Source of the DNA: Cladosporium sp. IMV 00045 | Lineage: Eukaryota > Ascomycota > Dothideomycetes > Cladosporiales > Cladosporiaceae | Reading direction: 5' to 3' | DNA length: 64,000 bases | Assembly: GCA_001931905.2 (NCBI GenBank) | Contig: MSJI02000825.1 | Span: 1-64,000, forward strand | Shown: one piece after another, positions 23,589-33,725 of the stretch | Numbering within the stretch: the stretch's first letter is position 1 | Layout of the letters: each line of letters opens with the position of its first letter | The notes under the pieces: generated by a model | The model's input: the letters and a program-made list of their open reading frames with translations, nothing else | Told to the model about the DNA's origin: nothing | Databases searched by the model: none | Position numbers and translations under genes: made by a program

Positions 23589-24100
23589 TTGGCTTTCACT
23601 TTTGCTGGGCAAGATGTTATACTGGTCATGATCTCGCCAATCAATGGTCTCAAAATCGAGATCTGGTAGGGTGCATGAAGGTAGTTTCTGTGATCGTTTC
23701 GTTTTTGCCGTAGCGGACGAATGAACAAAGCGGACCAATCGAATGGCTTGCGTTGGTGGCGTGTGAATCGCATAGCAGAAAGATCGTGAAGACAATACCA
23801 TCCAATTGAAGAATGCAGGCATGTCTTTGATATCGTTCTGTAGCTGTATACATGTATGCATGCGCGTGTTCAATTCCACTCCAGCGATGCGAGCCGTTTC
23901 TCGTGACGTCTTGAGACAGTTCGCGGACTGGAGCTTCCCGGCTTTTTCTCGGCACAGCCACTCCTCTCTCCTCGCAGCTCGACTTCGCTGCCTCGACGTG
24001 CACGCTGCGAAGGTAGAGCTGTCAACAAACCACCACCCTCACCATCACTTCACCATCTGCCAACCGCCTCTCAGGCATACTCTCGAGAGGAAACGGCAAG
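23589..24100 (+). promoter_or_regulatory. V-ATPase subunit a upstream region
   Basis: 512 bp between the tRNA and the V-ATPase ATG. The last 100 bp are C/A-rich (accaccctcaccatcacttcacc), typical of a fungal 5' leader. No operator is recognised. Confidence 0.4.
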
Positions 24101-26799
24101 ATGGCTGCCTCACAAGATTCGCTCTTCCGCTCGGCGGACATGACGCTGACCCAGCTCTACGTGGCCAACGAGATTGGCCGCGAGGTCGTTTCGGCCCTTG
24201 GAGAGCTGGGTGTCATGCAGTTCAGAGACGTAAGATTCTGAGGAAGCAAAAAGATGGCGCAAAGATACTGACAGAGTGCAGCTGAACCCCGACACGACCG
24301 CTTTCCAGCGCACCTTCACCCAGGAGATTCGCCGCCTCGACAATGTCGAGCGTCAGCTCAACTACTTCCGCCAGCAAATCGAGCGCAACGGCATCGGCAT
24401 GCGCCCCATCTACGACTTCACCGACAACATGGCCGCGCCTTCTTCCTCCGAGATCGACGAACTCGCCGACCGCAGCCAGAGCCTCGAGACGCGCATCCAC
24501 GGCTTGAACGAGAGCTACGAAACCCTTAAGAAGCGTGAGACGGAACTCACCGAGTGGCGCTGGGTGCTGCGTGAAGCTGGCGGTTTCTTCGACCGCGCAA
24601 GAGGACAGACTGAAGAGATCAGGCAGAGCATCGATTCTTCGGATGATGCACCTCTGCTGCGTGACGTCGAGCAGGCCAACGGAAACGCGGATGCCCCTCA
24701 ACAGCAGAGCTTCAGCGTGATGAACATCGGCTTCGTCGCTGGTGTCATTCCCAGGGAGAGAATGGGCGCGTTTGAGCGCATCCTCTGGCGCACGCTTCGT
24801 GGCAACTTGTACATGAACCAGAGCGAGATCCCCGACCCTATTGTCGACCCTGAGAAGAACGAGGAGGTCCACAAGAACGTGTTTGTTATCTTCGCCCACG
24901 GCAAGGAGATCATCGCCAAGATCCGCAAGATCTCGGAAAGCTTGGGTGCCAGCATCTACAATGTCGACGAGAACAGCGAGCTCCGCAGGGATCAACTTCA
25001 CGAGGTCAACAACCGTCTTCAGGATCTCTCCAACGTCTTGGGCAACACCAAGCGCACCCTGGATGCTGAGCTCAACCAGATCGGACGCTCTCTCGCCGCT
25101 TGGATGATTGTCACAAAGAAGGAGAAGGGAGTCTACCAGACTTTGAACCGCTTCAGCTACGATCCTGCGCGCAAGACTTTGGTCGCCGAGGCCTGGTGCC
25201 CGACCAACTCTTTGGGTTTGATCAAGTCCACCCTGCAAGATGTCAACGACCGTGCCGGCCTGAGCGTGCCGACTATTGTCAACCAGATCAAGACGTCAAA
25301 GACGCCACCGACCTACAACAAGACGAACAAGTTCACGCTCGGATTCCAGACTATCATCGACGCCTACGGTACCGCCAAGTACACCGAAGTCAATCCGGGT
25401 CTGCCTTCCATCGTCACTTTCCCTTTCCTGTTCGCTGTCATGTTCGGTGATCTGGGCCACGGTTTCATCATGACTTTGGCTGCCGTCGCCATGATCTACT
25501 GGGAGAAGCCCCTGCAGCGCGGCAAGCAGGATGAACTCTTTGGCATGGCCTTCTACGGACGCTACATCATGCTCATGATGGGTATTTTCTCCATGTACAC
25601 TGGTCTGATTTACTGCGATATCTTCTCGAAGGAGCTCTCCCTGTTCCCCTCTATGTGGGAGTGGAACTTCCCTGAGGGCTACGATCCTGAGAAGGACGGA
25701 CAAATCACCGCGACTCGTGTTGAAGGCTACACTTATCCCTTCGGTCTGGACTGGCGCTGGCACGACACTGAGAACGATCTTCTCTTTTCCAACTCCTACA
25801 AGATGAAGCTGTCAATCATCATGGGTTGGGCCCACATGACCTACAACCTTTGCTTCTCTTACATCAACGCTCGCCACTTCAAGTCGCCCATTGACATTTG
25901 GGGCAACTTCATTCCCGGCATGATTTTCTTCCAGTCCATCTTCGGTTACCTCGTTTTCTGCATTGTTTACAAGTGGAGCATCGACTGGTATGCCATCGGA
26001 CAGCAGCCGCCCGGTCTCCTCAACATGTTGATTTACATGTTCTTGTCTCCGGGTACCGTCGAGGAGCAGCTTTACTCTGGCCAAGGATTCGTCCAGGTTG
26101 TTCTCCTCTTGCTTGCGGTCGCCCAGGTGCCCATCCTGCTTTTCCTCAAGCCTTTCTACCTTCGCTGGGAACACAACCGCGCTCGCGCTCAGGGTTACCG
26201 TGGCATTGGCGAGAACACTCGCGTCTCGGCTCTGGATGACGATGATGACGAGGAAGGCGGCCACGGATCTCATGCGAACGGCAGGCCGTCTACTGAATCT
26301 GAGATGGACGGACACGCCATGATTTCCCAAGACCTTGATGACGAGCATGAGGAGTTTGAATTTGGCGAGGTCATGATTCACCAGGTCATCCACACCATCG
26401 GTAATCAAACACTCCTTCGGATACATGACAGACATCTTGCTAACGTTTTCGACAGAGTTCTGCCTTAACTGTGTTTCCCACACCGCCTCTTACCTCCGTC
26501 TCTGGGCTCTGTCACTTGCTCACCAACAGCTCTCCATCGTGCTTTGGTCCATGACTCTGGCCAACGCCTTCAGCATGACCGGTGCCTCCGGTATTGTTGC
26601 TATTTTCGTCTTCTTTACCATGTGGTTCTTCCTCACCGTTGCCGTCTTGGTCGTCATGGAGGGCACCAGCGCCATGCTTCACTCGCTGCGTCTGCACTGG
26701 GTCGAGGCCATGAGCAAGCACTTTATCGGAGAGGGTGTGGCGTTCGAGCCGTTCAGCTTCCAGTTGATGCTGGAAGAGGAGCTTACGGAGCTCAAGTAG
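24101..26799 (+). CDS. VPH1: V-type proton ATPase subunit a (Vph1/Stv1)
   Basis: Three exons (24101-24229, 24282-26400, 26456-26799) close exactly to 863 residues, the usual length. The N-terminal half is cytosolic with coiled-coil stretches (residues 45-125 and 215-275); the C-terminal half has about eight membrane helices starting near residue 395 ([16 protein letters not shown]). The essential arginine of the proton path lies in [14 protein letters not shown]. It couples proton flow to rotation in vacuole, Golgi and endosome membranes. An acidic DDDDDEE segment lies in the loop before the last helices. Only one copy is in the window, so Vph1 versus Stv1 cannot be told. Confidence 0.96.
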
Positions 26800-27282
26800 T
26801 GTTGTTGCGCGGTTGCATATTTCCGTTTGTCAGTTTGTAAAGTAGATAGAAGTTGTATACTGTTGTTTCACTTGAGTTTCATGATCTCGGGCAGTGAGTG
26901 AAGCCCGAGTCCGGGGCACGTTGTCTTCTTGCTGTTCTTGCGTTTGTAATGACTTGGCCACTGAAAGGAAGAATAAGCATTCGTGACAGCTCGGGGTTCC
27001 TGCATTTCCCGGTCCATCTACTGATGCGAGTGGAAGCGCCGGCCTTGTTATGTCCGGTTCAGATCGCTTACGATATGGCGCATCGCCAAAGTCATTTCAA
27101 CTGCAGCCCCACCTTCAAGTCTCCCAATGAGGTATAGCTCAATGTATTGCCGTCTCTTATATCATGTCGCAATCGCCCGCCAAACCCGTTTGCCAGATCA
27201 ACATACAAAATAAACGTCTAATATAATTCACAAAATCATCCATATCACCGAAACCTACACATCATCCTCGAAATCCAGGGCA
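26800..27282. other. Intergenic
   Basis: 483 bp with the V-ATPase 3' UTR and the promoter of the MDR oxidoreductase. Nothing specific is seen. Confidence 0.4.
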
Positions 27283-28359
27283 ATGGCCTCAAAACTAGGC
27301 AACACCATGAAAGCCGCCGCCTACGAGAGTTCCGCAGGCGGCCTGCCCAAGAACCTCAAGGCCACCGACTCATGGCCGATTCCAAAAAACGCGACGAGTC
27401 TGCCCAAAGATCACACCCTTGTCAGAGTCTCCTACGCTGCACTCAACCCCGTCGACTTCAAGGTTCCAGAACTGCCTCTCTTTGGCCGCTTCATCTTCTC
27501 CAAAGGCATCCCCGGCCTGGACTTTGCTGGCACCGTCGTTGAAAGCACTCTACCTCACCTCAAGCCCGGTGAGCCCGTCTTCGGAAAAACCGAACCGCCA
27601 GTCTTTGGCTCTCTCGGTGAATACATCGTCGTTGGCAAGGAATCCTGCCTGCCGATTCCCAATGGAGTCCAGCCCAGAGACGCAGCCACTATCGGTGTAG
27701 CCGGCTTAACGGCGTATCAGACTCTCGCGCCTTTCGTCAAGTCTGGCTCCAAGGTCTTCATCAACGGCGGCAGCGGCGGCGTCGGCACCTACCAGATCCA
27801 AATTGCCAAAATCCTTGGCTGCCACGTGACAACATCCTGCTCCGGCGCCAACGTCGAGCTCTGCAAATCCCTCGGCGCCGACGAGGTCATCGACTACCGC
27901 ACGCAGAATGTTGTTGAGACCCTCACACGCAGCGGCCAGCAATTCGATCTGCTTGCCGACAACGTTTTCAACGATGCAGGCCTCTATTGGGCCAGCCACA
28001 AGTACCTCAAGCCTGAGGCAGCTTATGTCACTATTGCTGGATCCGCGGAGCTTTCGGTCGTCAAGAATATCTTGAGCATTTTCCTCTGGCCCAAGGCGCT
28101 CGGTGGCGGTCAGAGACAATTCAAGTTTGTCATGGCTGATTCAAATGCTGTGCACTATGCCGAGCTTGCTAAGTGGTTGGCTGAGGGGAAAATCAAGACC
28201 GTCATTGAGGAGGAATTCAGCTTGGAAGATGCAAGCAAGGCTTACGAGAGGCTGAAGACTGGTAGGACTCGTGGCAAGCTCGTGGTCAAAGTCACTAGAA
28301 CCAGTTTGAAATTGTCTTCATGGTCAATGAAAGCAAAAGCATGCGGTCATTGTAATTAG
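27283..28359 (+). CDS. MDR-family NAD(P)H oxidoreductase (quinone-reductase/Yim1-like)
   Basis: Intronless, 358 residues. The GroES-like part includes VRVSYAALNPVDFKV and GLDFAGTVV; the Rossmann loop is INGGSGGVGTYQIQIAK near residue 162, followed by GADEVIDYR. The catalytic zinc ligands of alcohol dehydrogenases are lacking, so this is a zinc-free quinone-reductase or Yim1/RTN4IP1-like enzyme; the substrate is unknown. The family usually ends near GKLVVKV; here about 20 extra residues run on and overlap the last codons of the convergent DUF1275 gene (28295-28359). The first ATG is used; a second at 27307 (MKAAAYE) is an equally good start. Confidence 0.88.
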   Translation: MASKLGNTMKAAAYESSAGGLPKNLKATDSWPIPKNATSLPKDHTLVRVSYAALNPVDFKVPELPLFGRFIFSKGIPGLDFAGTVVESTLPHLKPGEPVFGKTEPPVFGSLGEYIVVGKESCLPIPNGVQPRDAATIGVAGLTAYQTLAPFVKSGSKVFINGGSGGVGTYQIQIAKILGCHVTTSCSGANVELCKSLGADEVIDYRTQNVVETLTRSGQQFDLLADNVFNDAGLYWASHKYLKPEAAYVTIAGSAELSVVKNILSIFLWPKALGGGQRQFKFVMADSNAVHYAELAKWLAEGKIKTVIEEEFSLEDASKAYERLKTGRTRGKLVVKVTRTSLKLSSWSMKAKACGHCN

Positions 28360-29468
28360 CTATACGTATATAACCCGCCAGTCCTTTCCTACCCTCCCCT
28401 TCCTCTTCCTTCCTCTCCTCCCTCCACAACAACCAAGCTCCCACAATACAAGCCTTCAACCCAACCGTAAACCACAACGCGCCCGCAAACCCCACCGAAC
28501 TCCTCGCAAACGCACCTCCAATCAACGACCCAAAAACATAAGACACCAAGCCCCCAACCCTTCTATTCCGCTGCACATTTCCTGCCAACCCCGCCGTGAA
28601 CAGCGCCGGATCAGACGCCAGATCGTTATACAGCGTCGTCAACACCACCGCCGGCAAAGCATTCAACCCCAAAACCCTGCTCGCCACCACCTTCCCCGCC
28701 GCCTGGAAACTCAACAGTCCAATCGGCACCAAGTCCAGCGTCGGAAAGCCAATGTCGTCCGGCACGCCCAGCAGCGAAGACGCAGACGGCTCGCCCGGTT
28801 TCGCAGGCGACTCGCTCGTGCGGCTGTGGCTCACGAGCATCGCGGCGGCGACCGTCACGAGCGTTTGGAAGACGAACGACGCGGCGAGGACCCAGCGTTT
28901 GCGCGCGCCGAAGTGTCGGTGGAAGGCGGAGATGAGGCCTGCGCCTAGCAGGAAGCTGAGGATCGCCGTGAGGGATTTCGTCCAGGCTAGAGAGGGCGTG
29001 CGCATGGGGAGGGAGTTGACGCCGAGGGCGAGGAAGATCGTGTTGCCTGTCTGAAGGGAAGTTGTAAGTTTTATGAATTTTATTTTCAAAATGACCTTGG
29101 TTTCTGTTCTGTTTCTTAGAAAAGGAACAGTAAGGGTATCTCACCTGCATTGAAACAAAGCATGAATACGCATTGTATGCCCCGCTATCCACTAGTCCAG
29201 AAATCAAGAAACAGACCATAAGCACCAGATCCGCCCATCGCGTCGATATGTCGGATGTTAGATATTCCTGCGCCCTTTCCAGGCGATTGGGCTCGTGGGG
29301 TGGTGGGATATTGCCGCGTACATTGGTGTCGTGTGGTCCGTCGCGGTAGGAGTATCTCTGATAGAATGATAAGAGCGATTGGCGTTCGTCTGGGCCTTTG
29401 GGCGCGTGAGGCCTGAGAGGCGGTTCTCTCATGCTTCGGCGTGGGTGGTGAGTGCGGTGGTTTTCCAT
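28295..29468 (-). CDS. DUF1275 (YoaK-like) membrane protein
   Basis: Two exons, 29468-29145 and 29050-28295, close to 359 residues. After a basic N-terminus of about 75 residues come membrane spans with the family marks LISGLVDSGAYNAYSCFVSMQ and TGNTIFLALGVNSLP. Further marks are FQAAGKVVASRVLGLNALP and the late TLYNDLASDP. DUF1275 proteins have about six spans and no settled function; a transporter role has been suggested. The 3' end overlaps the MDR gene by 65 bp of coding sequence. Confidence 0.85.
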
Positions 29469-30741
29469 TACTGCAATTTTAGTTTTCTCTCGAGTCTTCC
29501 GTTGAGAATTGGCAGTTCGTGGATGGCGTGATGGATTTGTGCAGGTCTTCCTTTTGGTAGGCTTCTATTTTCTTTTGCTACATCATCTTGGCTTGCGATT
29601 CGAAAAAAGAAAGACTAATAAGATAAAGGAAAACAGAAAGAAGCGTGACGACAATGTCTCACTTTGCCTGCGGTATTGAAGATTCAAGAAGATCTTGTCA
29701 AGGAGCCCGCCTTCGCGCCTAGTGTACTGGCCGCGGGCCATCACATGACGGACATTTTCCTTTGGTGGCAGCTTGAACTACATCATCGATACGTCTGGAT
29801 CGCGTGGGAGTCGCCGACTTTGTGCGCTAAATGTCACCACTGGCCCACCGACTACGGAGTTATCGTGGAGGTGGGGACGCGATCGTCTGATGCTCATCTT
29901 GGAGAAGAAAAGAAACAATTCTAGACTTGGTCGACTTGGTCTATTCTTGGAATACCTTCAACCGAATTCCACAAACGCGCAATGATACGGAGCCCTGCGA
30001 CATGCAAGGCATAGGAGCTCTCCGGTTTCCCAGCCCCTGTCTCTGTTCGAATGACATCTCCATCTCCCCACGCAAGCACTTCATCAAGATAAAACCTCCG
30101 AAAGCTCGGCAGACGGATCTCGCAGATAGGCACAAAGGCCGGCGCTGTTGCTGTCTGCGTGACTCCTTCCACCAAGCCACTCCCAACGCTAGCTGCACAT
30201 CCGTACAGTAGTGACTATATGCAGGAGGGGTGTACCGGGTTACTGTTGCTGCTCTCTTTCTTGCACCGACACAGCGTCACTGCACATGTTATGACGCTCG
30301 ATTTCAGATGATCAGATGGTGGTCTTCTGGCATGGAATTCTGAAGATGCGGCTTTGAAATCTGGATATGGGATGGTGTTTAGTGTTGGTCAGATACTGTC
30401 CTGTCTTTCGGGTCGTAACTGGAACTGAAAATAGCGATGCGACCGTGAAAAGGAAGATATAATGATTGAAATTCTCTGGAAGATACCTTCATCTACCATA
30501 CACTCATGCTCTTATTCTAGGGATCGGTGACGCTGCTATATTACAAAGCACGAGCGTCATACCAAGAGCTGCAAACTATGACGCTCGACATACCAGGACC
30601 AGAGGATAAAGATGGCGAGGATGACTCGAGCAGGCAAAGGTGGCATGTGGACTTTGTATCTTTCTCGAATCCTCATTTTTGGAACAGAATCGATTCGGAA
30701 CATCCAAATATCGAAAGCTCTCAAAACATTTCATCTCGACA
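29469..30741. other. 1.27-kb intergenic region
   Basis: It lies between the DUF1275 start and the alpha/beta-hydrolase start, so both promoters are here. Open frames are under 100 codons without motifs. Confidence 0.45.
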
Positions 30742-31643
30742 ATGTCGCATTCCTACCGCGCCATCGAAATCGAGGACTCCAACTCAGGTACATTCAAAAT
30801 TGCCTACCAGGACCACCCAGCCTCAGCGGACGACCGACATCAAAAGGGAATCATCCTGCTCATCCACGGCTTCCCGCAGACATCACACCAGTACCGCCAT
30901 GCACTCCCACAACTCGCCAAAGCAGGCTACCGTTGCATTGCTCCCGACTACCGCGGCGCCGGCCAGTCAAGCACATCTCCACAGGACTTCCGCAAGACAA
31001 CCATGGCAAAAGACATGCTCGCCCTTCTAGACAAAATCAAAATAACGGAGCCCGTACACATCATCGACCACGACATCGGCGGCATGATAGCCTTCGCACT
31101 CGCCAGCAGACACCCAGACCGCGTGCGCAGTGTTTGCTGGGGCGAGTGTCCACTGCCCGGTACTGCCACTTATGTACGCGACCGAACCGACAACGCAGTG
31201 CAGCAATCCATTTCATCTTCCACTCTGTACCCGACCTGCCCGAAGCGCTCGTGTCAGGACGCGAGAAGGCATACGTCAGTCACTTCTTGCACAAGATCAC
31301 ATACAACCTCTCGGCGTTCGAGGATGCAGATGTCGACTTTTACGCTGCTACCTATGCGCGGCCCGGGGCGTTGAGATGTGCGTTTGGCGTGTATAAGGCG
31401 TTCGAGACGGACGCCACCGAGAATCGCGAGTGGGTGAAGAGTAAGGGAAAGTGTAAGGTACCTAGTCTTGTGTTGAGCGGCGAGCATAGTAAGCATCGAG
31501 AGGAGGCGAGGGAGATGGCGCTTGAAGTTTCGGAGGAGGAAAAGGTCGACGTTAGTATTGTTGAGGGTGCTGCGCATTACCTTGCTGAAGAGAATCCGGA
31601 GGGGTTTGTTGAAGCTCTTCTCAGGTTCGTAGAGAGGAACTAA
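30742..31643 (+). CDS. Alpha/beta hydrolase, epoxide-hydrolase-like, with a frameshift
   Basis: The frame from 30742 (MSHSYRAIEIEDSN) shows the oxyanion motif LLIHGFPQTSHQYR and the nucleophile elbow IDHDIGGMIAF, in which the second Asp is the expected nucleophile of epoxide hydrolases or haloacetate dehalogenases. At about 31203-31212 the homologous sequence moves to the next frame (HFIFHSVPDLPEALVSGREK) and runs to 31643, with the catalytic His in EGAAHYLAEENPEGF. The two parts make about 300 residues, normal for the family. One base is missing and no intron fits. It is either a sequencing error or an inactive allele. The lid region between the two is complete apart from that base. Confidence 0.8.
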
Positions 31644-31793
31644 TCGCGGCTGCGTGGCGGGTGGAAATCGTACTCGATCTTTGATTTGGAAGCCACCGTA
31701 TCCGTCCATATTACATCCCACAATATCACGACAATTCACACTACCGACAAGATCGCATCCGGCGTCGCTATAACATCTCCTATCATGCGTCCT

Positions 31794-33725
31794 TCAAATC
31801 GTACCTCGAGCTTGCAACTTTGGGACTGGAGTCTGCGGACGCGGAGAATCAGGTGCTACATCTTGCAGACCAAGTCTTGCTTTCGCGATAGACCTGGGCA
31901 ACGGATCCGCTCCCCTTTGTTCGTCAGCCGGGATGAGATTGTAGAGATCGTGCTGCATGGCCACACGGAGGAACGTCGAGATCCTGCTGCTGTAGCTGGC
32001 TCCGTTGTAGCGGATGGCTAGGAGACCGCAAATGTATGAGAGCAGAGTCAAGACGAGCGCGATAACATAAGAGACGACGAGTCGACTTGAAGAGTAGACG
32101 TAGATGTTCTGAAGCTTTGTCGTCGTCATGTTGACGGGACTGGTATCCCTCGCGAGGAAGCTTGGATTGCTGAAGAGTGATAAGGTCATGTTGTCGAACA
32201 GCTCTTGAATTGCCGACTGGAGCGGTGTTCCAAAAGATGACGAGTAGAAATCAGATGCAGGCCAGGCTTCGCTGAATCGGCTGTCTGCGGGCACATCAGA
32301 TGGGTACTGTGGCTGATTCTCCGGGAAGATCCAATTGCTACTGTTGACTGGTGCCATCTGCAGGGACGATCGTCTCATATAGGCCAGCTCACGCGAAAGA
32401 CCAAGTCCAGTGACAAGGACGTCAGGCTGCTGAATCTTGCCTTCGTTGATGAGGGACGTCTCGTTCGTCACGGGCAAGACTATGGTGCCGAACGTCACTC
32501 TGCAAAGACATTGCATCAGAGCCATGTAACTGAAGACGACTGCGTTCTTCGGATGGAGTGGGGTGTCTTCTGTCCATCCAGGATCTGATATGGAAGCAAC
32601 GACTGGACCCAGCACCTGGACATCCTTAATGAACGGCGTTGTGCGTTTCCCTCCGTCCGAAGAGAAGTTGGCCGTGAAGGTGGCATTGTAAAAGGAGCAG
32701 TTCAGCACGTTCCATTCGTCCCCACCAAGTTTGATCCTGCTTGCAACGAACATGGAGGCTGGACCGTTCTGAAAGCTGCCAAATCGCATTGCTTCCGGTG
32801 GAAGCTTAGCGTTCGTGACATTACCTTCGTGGAAGGGAACCGCGCTGTCGCTACTTGGAAGCCATGACATGTAGGTAAAGATGATTCGGTTTCGAGTTGT
32901 CCTGGGTTCGGATTGATTGTAAAGACACCAGTCATCGTCAGCAGGGTTGCCTGGCCGTGGATCGCAGCCCAGTGACTCTTGAAAGCCTTGAAGTATGTTT
33001 GGCGACATTGACTGACACTTCACAGACGGGCCATGGAACTGAGCCACATATGTGGCATTGGCGTCATCCAATTGAGTCTCCAGGATCGAGCCTTGATAGG
33101 CAGAGGCCAGCGTTGTCTTGAGAAGCTGGGTCGTCGGGTACCCGTACCACGAGAAGTACCACCTGGACATCGTGATCTCACTGATCACATGCATGACGTG
33201 GCGGTTTGAGGACTTGGCAAGGGCCTCTCCATGGTAGTCCGGAGTGAAAGGGACGAAAAATTCCGTCAGAGTTGTTGGGGCTGTGCCGACTGACAGTGTT
33301 GCAGGAGGGAAGATGGCCGCAAGCGGTAGCAACCACATCAATGCGGCTAGTGCTGCCAGAGCCGGACAAGCAAGAAGGGCGCGGTAGTTGCGCATCTCGA
33401 TCATAGAATTTGACAAGCCACCTAGGGAGTCCAGCGACGATAGCTCAAGCGGGCTCCGACGGACAGACCACCAGAAAACCTGGCAGTAAGTGACCCCGAG
33501 ACCGATTAGGAGACAGGCTCTGACCAAGAAAGCGAGTGCAGTACCCGCTGCGAGGATCATCTGTTGAATCACAACAGTGTCTCTCACTTCTGTATGATCG
33601 AGAAGAGAATAGAAGATGTGGTGGCAAGAGGCAAGCAAGACAGCGAAGACAAAAGACAAGACAATGACCAGCGGCGCTCGCCAGTGCACCCTTGTCTGTC
33701 CATGGCCCTCTTGGTCTTCCGGCAT
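31794..33725 (-). CDS. Large fungal membrane glycoprotein (formylmethionine deformylase-like family)
   Basis: Intronless, 643 residues. Three hydrophobic spans in the first 140 residues (RAPLVIVLSFVFAVLLASC; a second near 58-80; a third near 115-140) are followed by about 390 residues with many N-glycosylation sequons (NAT, NQS, NVT, NCS, NFS, NET, NSS, NMT). One more span lies near residue 555 (LVVSYVIALVLTLLSYICGLLAI) before a short tail. This layout is typical of a large fungal family often labelled formylmethionine deformylase-like; the label is an annotation habit, no deformylase motif is present, and the function is unknown. It is convergent with the hydrolase. Confidence 0.7.
   Translation of the reverse strand: MPEDQEGHGQTRVHWRAPLVIVLSFVFAVLLASCHHIFYSLLDHTEVRDTVVIQQMILAAGTALAFLVRACLLIGLGVTYCQVFWWSVRRSPLELSSLDSLGGLSNSMIEMRNYRALLACPALAALAALMWLLPLAAIFPPATLSVGTAPTTLTEFFVPFTPDYHGEALAKSSNRHVMHVISEITMSRWYFSWYGYPTTQLLKTTLASAYQGSILETQLDDANATYVAQFHGPSVKCQSMSPNILQGFQESLGCDPRPGNPADDDWCLYNQSEPRTTRNRIIFTYMSWLPSSDSAVPFHEGNVTNAKLPPEAMRFGSFQNGPASMFVASRIKLGGDEWNVLNCSFYNATFTANFSSDGGKRTTPFIKDVQVLGPVVASISDPGWTEDTPLHPKNAVVFSYMALMQCLCRVTFGTIVLPVTNETSLINEGKIQQPDVLVTGLGLSRELAYMRRSSLQMAPVNSSNWIFPENQPQYPSDVPADSRFSEAWPASDFYSSSFGTPLQSAIQELFDNMTLSLFSNPSFLARDTSPVNMTTTKLQNIYVYSSSRLVVSYVIALVLTLLSYICGLLAIRYNGASYSSRISTFLRVAMQHDLYNLIPADEQRGADPLPRSIAKARLGLQDVAPDSPRPQTPVPKLQARGTI

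Noticed and set aside
24222..25238. 338-codon minus-strand frame across the V-ATPase gene
   Set aside because: Antisense shadow of a GC-ending coding exon; no family motif and no start context.
25812..26483. 223-codon minus-strand frame at the V-ATPase 3' half
   Set aside because: Antisense shadow of the subunit a exon 2.
31794..33725. A true peptide deformylase
   Set aside because: The family label is misleading; the protein is a glycosylated multi-span membrane protein without the HExxH metal motif.
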